The notes beneath the pieces are model-generated. The model saw only the letters and a program-made list of their open reading frames with translations, had not been told where the DNA came from and did not search any database. From Bacteroidota bacterium (GTDB lineage Bacteria; Bacteroidota; Bacteroidia; Cytophagales; Cyclobacteriaceae), in assembly GCA_024280115.1 (NCBI GenBank), contig JAJRQT010000081.1:23295-87294 (forward strand): 64,000 nucleotides of DNA, given 5' to 3'. A program made the translations under genes and the position numbers. How positions within the stretch are numbered: the stretch's first letter is position 1; each line of letters begins with the position of its first letter. Positions 26,511 to 34,436 of the stretch are shown piece after piece.

Positions 26511-27911
26511 ATGAAAAAGTTTTTGGATAAGAATTTTATACTCGAAAATAAAACCGCTGAAAAGCTGTATCATGACCATGCGGCAAATATGCCCATCATA
26601 GACTACCACTGTCATCTACCGCCGGAAGACATTGCCTCTGACAGAAAGTTTGAGAATCTGACCAAAATCTGGTTGGATGGTGATCACTACAAATGGCGGG
26701 CCATGAGAACTAATGGTGTTGATGAAAAATTCATAACCGGAGATGCCGATGATTTCACGAAATTTCAAAAGTGGTCGGAGACTGTACCCTATACAATGCG
26801 CAATCCACTGTATCACTGGACGCACATGGAACTTCAACGGCCTTTTGGAATTCAGAAGATTTTAAATGGCAATTCTGCTAAAGAGATTTATGACTCCTGC
26901 TCATCAATGCTTCAAAAAGATGAGTTTAGTTGTCGTGGATTATTGAATCAATTCAAAGTGGAAGTTGTATGTACTACAGACGATCCGATCGACTCTTTGG
27001 AACATCACAAATCCATTAAAGAATCCGGATTCAATGTAAAAGTATTGCCAACATTTAGACCCGATAGGGCGATGGCCGTTGAGGATCAGGAAAGTTTCAA
27101 TGCCTATATTGATAAACTGGGGGAAGTGGCAAATGTGGACATTACGGATTTTAATCAACTCATTGATGCCATAAAATCCCGGCATGACTTTTTTGATGCA
27201 ATGGGGGGTAAGATTTCTGATCATGGTCTCGAACAAATATATGCGGAAGATTTTTATGAACATGAGATCAGATCCATTTTCAATAAGATCAGGAATGGCC
27301 ATAATTTAAATTCATCAGAAATATTAAAATTCAAATCTGCCATGTTGATTCATTTTGGTATTATGGATCACGAAAAAGGCTGGACGCAACAATTCCATCT
27401 CGGCGCTTTAAGGAATAACAACTCCAGAATGGTCAATAGATTGGGGCCTGACACAGGATTTGACTCCATTGGAGATTTTGAAATGGCACGACCAATTTCG
27501 AGGTTTTTAGATGAACTGGATGCTGAGGACCAACTGGCAAAAACAATAATTTATAATCTCAACCCGAGAGACAATTATCTGATCGGTACGATGATTGGCA
27601 ATTTCAACGATGGCTCGATTGCGGGTAAAGTCAATTTTGGAACTGGTTGGTGGTTCCTCGATCAGAAGGAAGGTATGGAAATGCAGATGAATGCACTATC
27701 CAATCTTGGACTTTTGAGCAGGTTTCTTGGCATGCTTACGGATTCAAGAAGCTTTTTATCATATCCTCGCCATGATTATTTCAGGAGGATTTTGTGCAAT
27801 CTGTTGGGCAAGGACGTAGAAAACGGCGAATTGCCAAATGATTTGGATTGGCTGGGAAAAATGGTGGAGAACATCTCCTATAATAATGCGAAAGAGTTCT
27901 TTAAATTTTAG
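26511..27911 (+). CDS. uxaC: Glucuronate/galacturonate isomerase
   Basis: A 466-residue uronate isomerase of the amidohydrolase superfamily. It converts D-glucuronate to D-fructuronate and D-galacturonate to D-tagaturonate. Hallmarks are MPIIDYHCHLPPEDIA (H-x-H near residue 29), CTTDDPIDSLEHH (about residues 154-166), MLIHFGIMDHEKGWTQQFHLGALRNNN and FGTGWWFLDQKEG, with DSRSFLSYPRHDYFRRILC near the C-terminus. Length is standard. It lies between uxaE and kdgK in the uronate block. Confidence 0.95.
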   Translation: MKKFLDKNFILENKTAEKLYHDHAANMPIIDYHCHLPPEDIASDRKFENLTKIWLDGDHYKWRAMRTNGVDEKFITGDADDFTKFQKWSETVPYTMRNPLYHWTHMELQRPFGIQKILNGNSAKEIYDSCSSMLQKDEFSCRGLLNQFKVEVVCTTDDPIDSLEHHKSIKESGFNVKVLPTFRPDRAMAVEDQESFNAYIDKLGEVANVDITDFNQLIDAIKSRHDFFDAMGGKISDHGLEQIYAEDFYEHEIRSIFNKIRNGHNLNSSEILKFKSAMLIHFGIMDHEKGWTQQFHLGALRNNNSRMVNRLGPDTGFDSIGDFEMARPISRFLDELDAEDQLAKTIIYNLNPRDNYLIGTMIGNFNDGSIAGKVNFGTGWWFLDQKEGMEMQMNALSNLGLLSRFLGMLTDSRSFLSYPRHDYFRRILCNLLGKDVENGELPNDLDWLGKMVENISYNNAKEFFKF

Positions 27912-27931
27912 AATTTTAATGAGTGAATGAT

Positions 27932-27976
27932 AGAATGCGATAATTCTTGAAGGTAAAGAACATATTATAGCATTCT
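27932..27976. repeat. Inverted repeat in the uxaC-kdgK spacer
   Basis: AGAATGCGATAAT (27932-27944) pairs with ATTATAGCATTCT (27964-27976) with one mismatch across a 19-nt loop. Downstream lie a GCTTAAGC palindrome and several scattered copies of AGCATTA-like heptamers up to about 28035. This looks like decayed short repeats or an RNA-processing hairpin in the operon. Confidence 0.4.
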
Positions 27977-28049
27977 TTCCAACCTACGCTTAAGCTACGG
28001 TTGACAAGCATTACAGCATTAAATCATTGTAATAGAAAAACAAAAAACC

Positions 28050-29081
28050 ATGGGAAAAATTGTCACTTTTGGAGAGATCATGCTGAGGCTGGCTCCTCCG
28101 GATTTTTTGCGATTCAAACAATCCACATTCTTAGAATCAACCTTTGGCGGTGGTGAAGCCAATGTTGCTGTATCCTGTGCCAATTATGGCCTTGACGTAA
28201 GTTTTGTGACACGGCTTCCAGAAAATGATATTGCTGGCTGGTGTGTACGGACATTAAATACTTATGGTGTTGATACAAGCGACATTATTTACGGTGGCGA
28301 ACGGCTTGGTATTTATTTTCTGGAAACTGGCGCTGTGAGTCGTGGAAGTAAGGTTATTTACGACAGGGCAAATTCTTCCGTGAGTCAAATACAACCCGGA
28401 ATGATAGATTGGAACAAGGTATTCGACGGTGTCACCTGGTTTCATTGGACGGGGATAACACCGGCAATATCACAAGGCGCTGCCGATGTTTGCCTGGAGG
28501 GTATAAAAGCTGCCAACGCTTTAGGAATCACGGTTTCGTGTGATTTGAATTACAGAAAAAACCTCTGGAAATATGGCAAATCTGCCGGCGAAGTAATGCC
28601 GGATCTCGTTTCCGGTACTGACATCATATTAGGCAATGAAGAAGATGCAGAAAAGGTCTTCGGAATCCATCCGGAAGGTGTGGACGTGACCAGCGGTCAT
28701 GTAGAGGGAGCAGCCTACGAATCTGTCGGAAAGCAATTAATGACCAAATTTCCAAGGGCAAAAAAGGTGATCATCACCCTGCGTGGATCTGTAAGCGCCA
28801 GCCACAATTCATGGTCGGGCGTCCTTTGGGATGGGGAACAACTATACCAGGCGCCAATTTATCAAATTACCCATATTGTCGATAGAGTAGGCGGTGGTGA
28901 CTCATTTATGGGAGGATTGATCTATGGGCTAAACACATATACTGATGATCAAAAGGCATTAAATTTTGCTGTGGCAGCATCATGCCTAAAGCATACCATC
29001 AAAGGAGATTTCAACCAGGTAACAGTTGAGGAAGTTGAGAAGCTGATGGGCGGTGATGCTTCAGGGAGGGTAGCGAGGTAG
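28050..29081 (+). CDS. kdgK: 2-dehydro-3-deoxygluconokinase
   Basis: A 343-residue PfkB-family sugar kinase that phosphorylates 2-keto-3-deoxygluconate (KDG) to KDPG. The N-terminus VTFGEIMLRLAPP and the FGGGEANVAVS stretch are typical of KDG kinases. The ATP/catalytic signature is VDRVGGGDSFMGGLIYG (about residues 275-291) with the catalytic Asp in G-G-D. It follows uxaC and is separated from eda by the two-gene ORF6N module, which looks like an insertion. Confidence 0.93.
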   Translation: MGKIVTFGEIMLRLAPPDFLRFKQSTFLESTFGGGEANVAVSCANYGLDVSFVTRLPENDIAGWCVRTLNTYGVDTSDIIYGGERLGIYFLETGAVSRGSKVIYDRANSSVSQIQPGMIDWNKVFDGVTWFHWTGITPAISQGAADVCLEGIKAANALGITVSCDLNYRKNLWKYGKSAGEVMPDLVSGTDIILGNEEDAEKVFGIHPEGVDVTSGHVEGAAYESVGKQLMTKFPRAKKVIITLRGSVSASHNSWSGVLWDGEQLYQAPIYQITHIVDRVGGGDSFMGGLIYGLNTYTDDQKALNFAVAASCLKHTIKGDFNQVTVEEVEKLMGGDASGRVAR

Positions 29082-29130
29082 GGGTTTAGAATTTTTAGTC
29101 AATATTTTGTGGTCTATAAAATGATAAAAC

Positions 29131-29757
29131 ATGAATCGTATTCAATTCTTTGTAATCCTATTATTCTTTTCTGTCAACTTATTCGGACAAACAAGTGAAA
29201 AATTTAAAGATGGCAATGAGTTTAATTCTGTATTTCAAAATTTAGAATCAGGAAGTTATAAAGGGACAACCAATGGTATTTTAATGCTTAGTAATCTAAA
29301 AGGTAATGAGAATATTCTTGACTTTCAGGGAAGTTTTGGAAAACTTGAAATTAAAAAAGATGAATATGAAGTTTATGATATTAGTACAAAAATATACATT
29401 GGAAGAACTACGAGTGGAAAAACAGAAATAAAATACGAAACATACGGTTCAGCAAATTCTATTGGAATTTATTTGGCTAGGCAATGGTATGAACTCACAG
29501 CAATAGATGGGGCATGTGATATGGTTTTAAATGGAATTGAGTATTATTATAGAGCCGAGAAGTCAACTGAATATTTAATAATAACTATTTCAAAAGAATT
29601 AGAATTATCAAATTGGCAGTTTCTTTTAAGGACAGAGCATACTATGGAGCCTGATAATATTAATGAGCTTAAACCAAAGAAGAAGACAATAAATATTTTA
29701 CCAAATTCAACTATCGTATTCGCTATTAATAGAAAGAGTAACAACCCGAAATTTTAG
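29131..29757 (+). CDS. Exported protein of unknown function
   Basis: A 208-residue protein with a signal peptide ending L-F-G-Q (about residue 20). I recognise no family. The mature part is mostly beta-strand by pattern, with few cysteines (one) and no catalytic motif. Its Lys, Asn and Ile content is higher than that of the neighbouring uronate genes, which suggests different ancestry. It lies 49 bp after kdgK, and its stop is almost fused to the following ORF6N frame (tag-tga-atg). The two probably moved together. Confidence 0.6.
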   Translation: MNRIQFFVILLFFSVNLFGQTSEKFKDGNEFNSVFQNLESGSYKGTTNGILMLSNLKGNENILDFQGSFGKLEIKKDEYEVYDISTKIYIGRTTSGKTEIKYETYGSANSIGIYLARQWYELTAIDGACDMVLNGIEYYYRAEKSTEYLIITISKELELSNWQFLLRTEHTMEPDNINELKPKKKTINILPNSTIVFAINRKSNNPKF

Positions 29758-29785
29758 TGAATGACAGTAGTAGCTAAATATATTG

Positions 29786-29810
29786 AGGATATCGCAAATT
29801 GCGACAACCT
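29786..29810. repeat. Palindrome copy 1, at the ORF6N gene start
   Basis: The 25-nt segment has the perfect 13-nt core TCGCAAATTGCGA (29792-29804) with outer arms AGG...CCT. It matches the second copy (30017-30041, reverse complement) at 21 of 25 positions. It ends 7 nt before the ATG at 29818, so it could be an operator over the start. In the frame from 29761 it would encode I-A-N-C-D-N-L. Confidence 0.65.
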
Positions 29811-29817
29811 TTGGAAT

Positions 29818-30345
29818 ATGGGAATTAAAAGTATAATACCGAAAGAAAGGATTGATAGGGCAATCCTGATTGTTAGAGGTCATAAAGTAATGTTTGACAG
29901 CGATTTAGCAGATATTTATGGGGTTAAGACAAGTAGATTAAATGAACAAGTAAAGCGTAATAAAGACCGCTTCCCAAATTACTTTATGTTTCAATTGAAC
30001 AACCAAGAGAAACAAGAGGTGATCGCAATTTGCGATCACCTTGAAAAACTTAAATTTTCACGAACAAATCCGTACGCATTTACTGAACATGGAACAATAA
30101 TGTTAGCAAATGTATTGAATACCCCTACTGCAATAGAAACAAGTATTTTAATAGTTAGAGCATTTGTAAAATTGAGAGAATTACTTTCAACGCACAAGGA
30201 TCTGGAAAGGAAAATACTGGAATTAGAATCAAAATATGACCAACAATTCAAATTGATATTTAAAGCAATAAGAGAATTAATGCAACAAGAACAACTTGAC
30301 AAGGACAGACCAATAATTGGCTATAAGATTGGAAAACAAAAATAA
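29818..30345 (+). CDS. ORF6N domain DNA-binding protein
   Basis: An ORF6N-domain protein of phage-type ancestry, common in Bacteroidota as solitary genes. From the ATG at 29818 it begins M-G-I-K-S-I-I-P-K-E-R-I, the usual domain start. An in-frame ATG at 29761 adds 19 residues that include a copy of the palindrome, so I prefer 29818 but cannot exclude the longer form. The domain shows IVRGHKVMFDSDLADIYGV, then VKRNKDRFPNYFMFQL, CDHLEKLKFS and NPYAFTEHG. A Leu/Lys-rich coiled coil (about residues 125-165) probably mediates oligomerisation. The target DNA is unknown. The palindromes at its start and inside the gene are candidates. Confidence 0.85.
   Translation: MGIKSIIPKERIDRAILIVRGHKVMFDSDLADIYGVKTSRLNEQVKRNKDRFPNYFMFQLNNQEKQEVIAICDHLEKLKFSRTNPYAFTEHGTIMLANVLNTPTAIETSILIVRAFVKLRELLSTHKDLERKILELESKYDQQFKLIFKAIRELMQQEQLDKDRPIIGYKIGKQK
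30017..30041. repeat. Palindrome copy 2, inside the ORF6N gene
   Basis: A perfect 25-nt palindrome with half site AGGTGATCGCAA and one central T. Inside the ORF6N gene it encodes V-I-A-I-C-D-H-L, the same I-A-x-C-D-x-L phrase and register as copy 1. The protein phrase C-D-x-L-x-x-L-K-F-S is typical of this subgroup of ORF6N proteins, so the codons may be constrained at both levels. Confidence 0.7.
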
Positions 30346-30389
30346 ACATAGGTAGTGACAGCAAATTAAAAACTAATAAAGCATAAAAA

Positions 30390-31061
30390 ATGGCGAAATT
30401 TTCAAGAATAGATGTAGTGCTGACCATGAAGGAAAGTGGGTTGGTACCGGTCTTTTTTAATAAAGACATTGAAATCTGTAAAAAAGTATTAAAAGCCTGC
30501 TATGATGGAGGTACCAGGGTTTTTGAATTTACAAATCGCGGTGATAGAGCTCATCTGGTATTTCAGGAATTAATTATTTGGGCTGAAAAGAACGCCCCTG
30601 ATATGATTTTGGGGGTTGGTTCGATAGTGGATGCCGGAACTACCTCGATTTATATACAGCTTGGAGCAAACTTTATAGTATCGCCGATACTGAATCCTGA
30701 CATGGCGGTGGTTTGCAATCGAAGAAAAATCTCCTGGTCACCGGGGTGTGGGTCCTTATCGGAAATTTCTAAAGCAGAGGAATTGGGCGCTGAAGTAGTG
30801 AAGATTTTCCCAGGATCACAGGTTGGCGGGCCGAGCTTTGTAAAAGCTGTATTAGGTCCATGTCCATGGACAAGCATCATGCCGACCGGAGGAGTTTCTC
30901 CCGATGAAAAAAATCTGACAGCATGGTTTAAGGCAGGAGTTCATTGTGTGGGCATGGGATCTCAATTGATGGTTAAAGACGTTGATGGAAATTTCGATTA
31001 TGCCGCTATTACAAAAAAAACTGAGGATGCAATTGCAATAATTTCCGGATTGAGAAAATAA
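30390..31061 (+). CDS. eda: KDPG (2-keto-3-deoxy-6-phosphogluconate) aldolase
   Basis: A 223-residue class I aldolase that splits KDPG into pyruvate and glyceraldehyde-3-phosphate, the last step of hexuronate breakdown. The Schiff-base lysine lies in EVVKIFPGSQVGGPSF (about residue 138). GVGSIVDAGTTSIYIQLGA and IMPTGGVSP are family blocks, and FEFTNRGDRAH replaces the E-V-T-L-R-T of proteobacterial Eda, as is usual in Bacteroidota. It lies between the ORF6N module and the TRAP transporter genes and clearly belongs with kdgK. Confidence 0.92.
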   Translation: MAKFSRIDVVLTMKESGLVPVFFNKDIEICKKVLKACYDGGTRVFEFTNRGDRAHLVFQELIIWAEKNAPDMILGVGSIVDAGTTSIYIQLGANFIVSPILNPDMAVVCNRRKISWSPGCGSLSEISKAEELGAEVVKIFPGSQVGGPSFVKAVLGPCPWTSIMPTGGVSPDEKNLTAWFKAGVHCVGMGSQLMVKDVDGNFDYAAITKKTEDAIAIISGLRK

Positions 31062-31132
31062 AACTTTTTTTCAGGTAACTGATGTAAACTGAAATTTGTA
31101 TTTTGAGACACATTCTAATAAAGACATTATAA

Positions 31133-32125
31133 ATGCATAAACCTCATCGAATTCTAAAATTACTTTCACTTTTAGTACTTCTCGGATTTTTTATTTCCTC
31201 ATGTGGAGAAATTAAAAAGCACAATACCCTAAAACTCGCTCATGGACTACCTACTGATCATCCGGTTCATAAGGCAATGGTTTATATGGCAGACAGGTGC
31301 AAGGAGGTCTCCGGAGGTAAGCTTCAGATTCAAATATATGCAGGAGGCCAGCTTGGCTCAGAACAGCAGTGCGTAGAGCTATTGCAAATTGGCAGCTTAG
31401 CAATCACAAAGGTCTCTGCTGCGGTAATGGAGAGTTTTACAGACGATTACAAGGTGCTTGGATTACCATATATTTTCAGGGATCAGGAGCATGGTTTTAA
31501 AGTCCTCGATGGAGAAATAGGTAAGGAACTGTTGCTGAGTACCAAAAATAAGTGGATAAGAGGATTATGTTTTTATGATGCCGGAAGCAGGAGTTTTTAT
31601 ACCATAAACAAGCAAATTGAAAATCCTGATGATTTGAAAGGAATGAAAATCAGGGTAATGAAGAGTAAGACTGCCATGGATATGGTACAGGCGCTCGGCG
31701 GAAGTCCCACCCCTATTTCCTGGGGAGAGCTATATACGGCCTTGCAAAGTGGTGTAGTCGATGGAGCTGAAAACAATCCGCCTAGTTTTTATACTTCGCA
31801 CCATTATGAAGTTTGTAAATATTATTCACTTGATGAACATACTTCCGTACCAGATGTATTGATCATCAGCCAACATATTTGGAATGATCTAACTGAGGAG
31901 GAAAAAGAATGGCTGCAACAGGCGGCAGATGATTCTGTTCCGGTAGAAAGAAAATTATGGGCAGAATCGGTAAAGCATTCCCTGGAGGAGGTGCAGAAGG
32001 CGGGCGTAACAATATACCATCCTGATAAGGCGCCTTATATGGAAAAAGTAAAAGGCGTATATGATTCCTACAAAGATCAGGAAGTCATCTATTCATATAT
32101 AAAAAGAATTCAGGCTGTAGAATAA
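31133..32125 (+). CDS. dctP: TRAP transporter substrate-binding lipoprotein (DctP family)
   Basis: A 330-residue binding protein of a tripartite ATP-independent periplasmic transporter. Lipobox F-I-S-S-C (about residue 24) anchors it to a membrane. Family blocks are LAHGLPTDHPVHKAM, IYAGGQLGSEQQCVELLQIG (20 residues), GLPYIFRDQEHGFKV and MKIRVMKSKTAMDMVQALGGSPTP, shown here in outline. The conserved carboxylate-binding arginine is in K-I-R-V-M. IDENTICAL order dctP-dctQ-dctM with tiny gaps (7 and 1 bp) shows one unit. Context with uxaE, uxaC, kdgK and eda makes hexuronates or their keto-deoxy products the likely substrate. Confidence 0.92.
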   Translation: MHKPHRILKLLSLLVLLGFFISSCGEIKKHNTLKLAHGLPTDHPVHKAMVYMADRCKEVSGGKLQIQIYAGGQLGSEQQCVELLQIGSLAITKVSAAVMESFTDDYKVLGLPYIFRDQEHGFKVLDGEIGKELLLSTKNKWIRGLCFYDAGSRSFYTINKQIENPDDLKGMKIRVMKSKTAMDMVQALGGSPTPISWGELYTALQSGVVDGAENNPPSFYTSHHYEVCKYYSLDEHTSVPDVLIISQHIWNDLTEEEKEWLQQAADDSVPVERKLWAESVKHSLEEVQKAGVTIYHPDKAPYMEKVKGVYDSYKDQEVIYSYIKRIQAVE

Positions 32126-32132
32126 CTACCTT

Positions 32133-32612
32133 ATGACATTAAGAGAAAAGATTGACAGACTTTTAGAAAGATTCCTCGTAGTCATCATGGCTTTATTGGT
32201 CGTAGATGTGCTTTGGCAGGTAATCAGCAGATATATACTGAGCTCACCCAGTTCGTTTACTGATGAGCTTGCTGGGTTTTTATTGATTTGGGTGGGATTG
32301 TTTGGTGCGACCTATGTTGCCGGTAAAAATGAACATTTAGCCATTGATTTGTTGGTTCAAAAATCAGGACCTGCAAGGAGAAAATTCTTAGAACTGTTTA
32401 TCAGCGCATGCATCATTCTTTTTGCGGCTTTTGTGCTGGTCATAGGAGGCGGTTGGCTCGTTTATACAAGGTTTGCACTGGATGTGAAATCAGCCGCATT
32501 AGAGATACCACTTGGTTATGTATATATAGTATTGCCTATCAGCGGTGTGTTGATCATATTTTTCACGATTGATAATACAATTCATTTTTTAGAGGAACAT
32601 AAACAAAATTAG
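32133..32612 (+). CDS. dctQ: TRAP transporter small permease (DctQ family)
   Basis: A 159-residue inner membrane protein with four helices. The DctQ signature is visible: DVLWQVISRYIL, then SFTDELAGFLLIWVGLFGATY (given in outline) with the conserved E-x-x-x-x-x-W-x-x-x-x-G-A. It stabilises DctM. It starts 7 bp after dctP, and dctM begins 1 bp after its stop, so translation is probably coupled. Confidence 0.92.
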   Translation: MTLREKIDRLLERFLVVIMALLVVDVLWQVISRYILSSPSSFTDELAGFLLIWVGLFGATYVAGKNEHLAIDLLVQKSGPARRKFLELFISACIILFAAFVLVIGGGWLVYTRFALDVKSAALEIPLGYVYIVLPISGVLIIFFTIDNTIHFLEEHKQN

Positions 32613-32613
32613 T

Positions 32614-34080
32614 ATGGATTATAATGGGATTTTCATATTGGTAGTCAGTTTCATCATATTGTTGTCAATGGGTGTTCCTATTGCATTTAGTATTGGAATT
32701 TCGGGTATTTTAACCATGTTGGTCAGTATTGACTCAATACCCGCTTTTACAACATATGCCCAAAGAATGGCCACCGGTTTGGATAGTTTTGCACTATTGG
32801 CCATACCATTTTTCATACTGGCAGGAAATATTATGAATAGTGGAGGTATCGCCCACCGGCTTATTGATTTTGCCAAGGTATTGGTTGGGAAGCTTACAGG
32901 TGGTCTCGCTTATGTAAATGTAATTGCAAATATGTTGTTCGGTGCTATATCCGGTTCGGCTGCGGCAGCAGCCTCTGCGATAGGGAGCATCATGGGACCG
33001 GAAATGGAAAAAGAGAAATATGACGATAATTTCAGCGCCGCTGTAAATATCAGTTCTGCAACCACCGGCCTATCTATTCCTCCCAGCAATGTGCTCATTG
33101 TTTACTCTCTTGCAAGCGGTGGGGCATCAATTACTGCACTTTTCCTCGCGGGATATATTCCTGGTATTTTAACAGGTTTAGCGATAATGATTACCGCAAT
33201 GTCGATTCTGGTTTTAAAGAAAGATGGAATAATTGCATTAATAAAAGTATATATAAAACTTATACTTATAGCAGCTATTATTTTTGCCTTTGTTTATGGC
33301 TTGATGTACGCCCACGATAATCTCTCCGGGGGAGTATATAGAATTATCTGGATTATTTTACTCATAGCCTTTATAGCCTTTGCTGTTTATAAAACTGTCA
33401 CAAATAAAGAACAAGCAAGAATAGGATTTAAAATATTTTTTGATGCTATCCCCAGCCTGTTCCTGTTAGTAATTGTAATTGGTGGAATAGTTGCCGGATT
33501 TTTCACAGCAACTGAGGCATCAGCGGTAGCAGTGTTATATGCGCTGGTTCTGGCAATGGTTTATAAAGAAGTTAAATGGAAGGATTTACCGGATATTATC
33601 TTAAGGTCTGTAAAAACTACTGGAATTGTGATGCTTTTGGTCGCAACATCGATGGGACTTTCATGGATTATGGCGTATGAAAATATTCCTCAAAACGTAA
33701 GTGCAGGACTTATAAATATCAGCGATAATCCACTGGTGATCCTTTTAATCATCAACATGATATTATTATTTGTTGGAGTTTTTATGGACATGACGCCTGC
33801 TGTTTTGATTTTTACTCCAATTTTTCTGCCTATAGTTCAGTCGCAATTGGGATTGTCGCCAGTACATTTCGGAATTATCATGGTGCTGAATCTAAGTGTT
33901 GGACTGTGTACTCCTCCAGTCGGTTCAGTTTTATTTATTGGCTGTAGTGTTTCTAAGGTGAAAATAGAAACTGTCATTAAACCACTATTACCAATGTTTC
34001 TTGCAATGATTGCGGTATTGATGATGGTGACCTATATTCCTAAGCTTTCATTGTGGTTGCCACAGATATTTGGTTTTTAG
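32614..34080 (+). CDS. dctM: TRAP transporter large permease (DctM family)
   Basis: A 488-residue membrane protein with about 12-14 helices that moves the solute using a sodium gradient. Family blocks are LLAIPFFILAGNIMNSGGIA (about residues 61-80), GAISGSAAAAASAIGSIMGPEM, SSATTGLSIPPSNVLIVYSL and, in the second half, GVFMDMTPAVLIFTPIFLPI and LNLSVGLCTPPVGSVLF. It is about 60 residues longer than typical DctM (about 430), with an extra hydrophobic pair around residues 205-285 (two or three helices plus a short charged loop). A bidirectional terminator follows. Confidence 0.93.
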   Translation: MDYNGIFILVVSFIILLSMGVPIAFSIGISGILTMLVSIDSIPAFTTYAQRMATGLDSFALLAIPFFILAGNIMNSGGIAHRLIDFAKVLVGKLTGGLAYVNVIANMLFGAISGSAAAAASAIGSIMGPEMEKEKYDDNFSAAVNISSATTGLSIPPSNVLIVYSLASGGASITALFLAGYIPGILTGLAIMITAMSILVLKKDGIIALIKVYIKLILIAAIIFAFVYGLMYAHDNLSGGVYRIIWIILLIAFIAFAVYKTVTNKEQARIGFKIFFDAIPSLFLLVIVIGGIVAGFFTATEASAVAVLYALVLAMVYKEVKWKDLPDIILRSVKTTGIVMLLVATSMGLSWIMAYENIPQNVSAGLINISDNPLVILLIINMILLFVGVFMDMTPAVLIFTPIFLPIVQSQLGLSPVHFGIIMVLNLSVGLCTPPVGSVLFIGCSVSKVKIETVIKPLLPMFLAMIAVLMMVTYIPKLSLWLPQIFGF

Positions 34081-34091
34081 GCATTAAAAAA

Positions 34092-34123
34092 AAGTCCGGT
34101 TTCATCATGATAAAACCGGACTT
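34092..34123. terminator. Bidirectional terminator between dctM and groES paralogue
   Basis: AAGTCCGGTTT pairs with AAACCGGACTT (11-bp GC-containing stem) across a short loop. An A-run precedes it and T-rich sequence follows, so it can end transcription from both converging units. Confidence 0.88.
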
Positions 34124-34140
34124 AAGTTTTTAAGAAAATA

Positions 34141-34431
34141 TTATATTTCTTCCGTTTCAACAATCTTAGCCAATACATCGGCATAGGTAACTACGAGAAA
34201 CTTCTCGCCATCCAGATCGATCTCCGTTCCGGAATAATCTTTATAAATAACCGTATCTCCAACAACTATTTCAGGTCCATCGATATTACTCAATGCGATC
34301 ACCTTACCGGTTTTTGGTTTTTCCTTTTCAACTGTATCAGGAATGATGATTCCTGAAGCGGTCATATGCTCACCAGAAGTATCTTCAACTTGTAAAATGA
34401 CATTCTGATTTACTGGCTGTAACTCTTTCAT
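34141..34431 (-). CDS. GroES-like co-chaperonin (separate from groEL)
   Basis: A 96-residue GroES/Cpn10 fold protein. It shows the N-terminal strand MKELQPVNQNVILQVE, a mobile loop G-E-H-M-T-A-S-G-I-I-I-P with the hydrophobic I-I-I tripeptide that contacts GroEL, then KTGKVIALSN and VGDTVIYKDYSGTEIDLDGEKFLVV. No groEL is next to it. Instead it follows a thioredoxin-glutaredoxin gene by 5 bp. Bacteroidota normally have a groES-groEL pair elsewhere, so this is probably a second, divergent copy, perhaps with its own client set or stress control. The gene is intact. Confidence 0.87.
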   Translation of the reverse strand: MKELQPVNQNVILQVEDTSGEHMTASGIIIPDTVEKEKPKTGKVIALSNIDGPEIVVGDTVIYKDYSGTEIDLDGEKFLVVTYADVLAKIVETEEI

Positions 34432-34436
34432 ACTAA

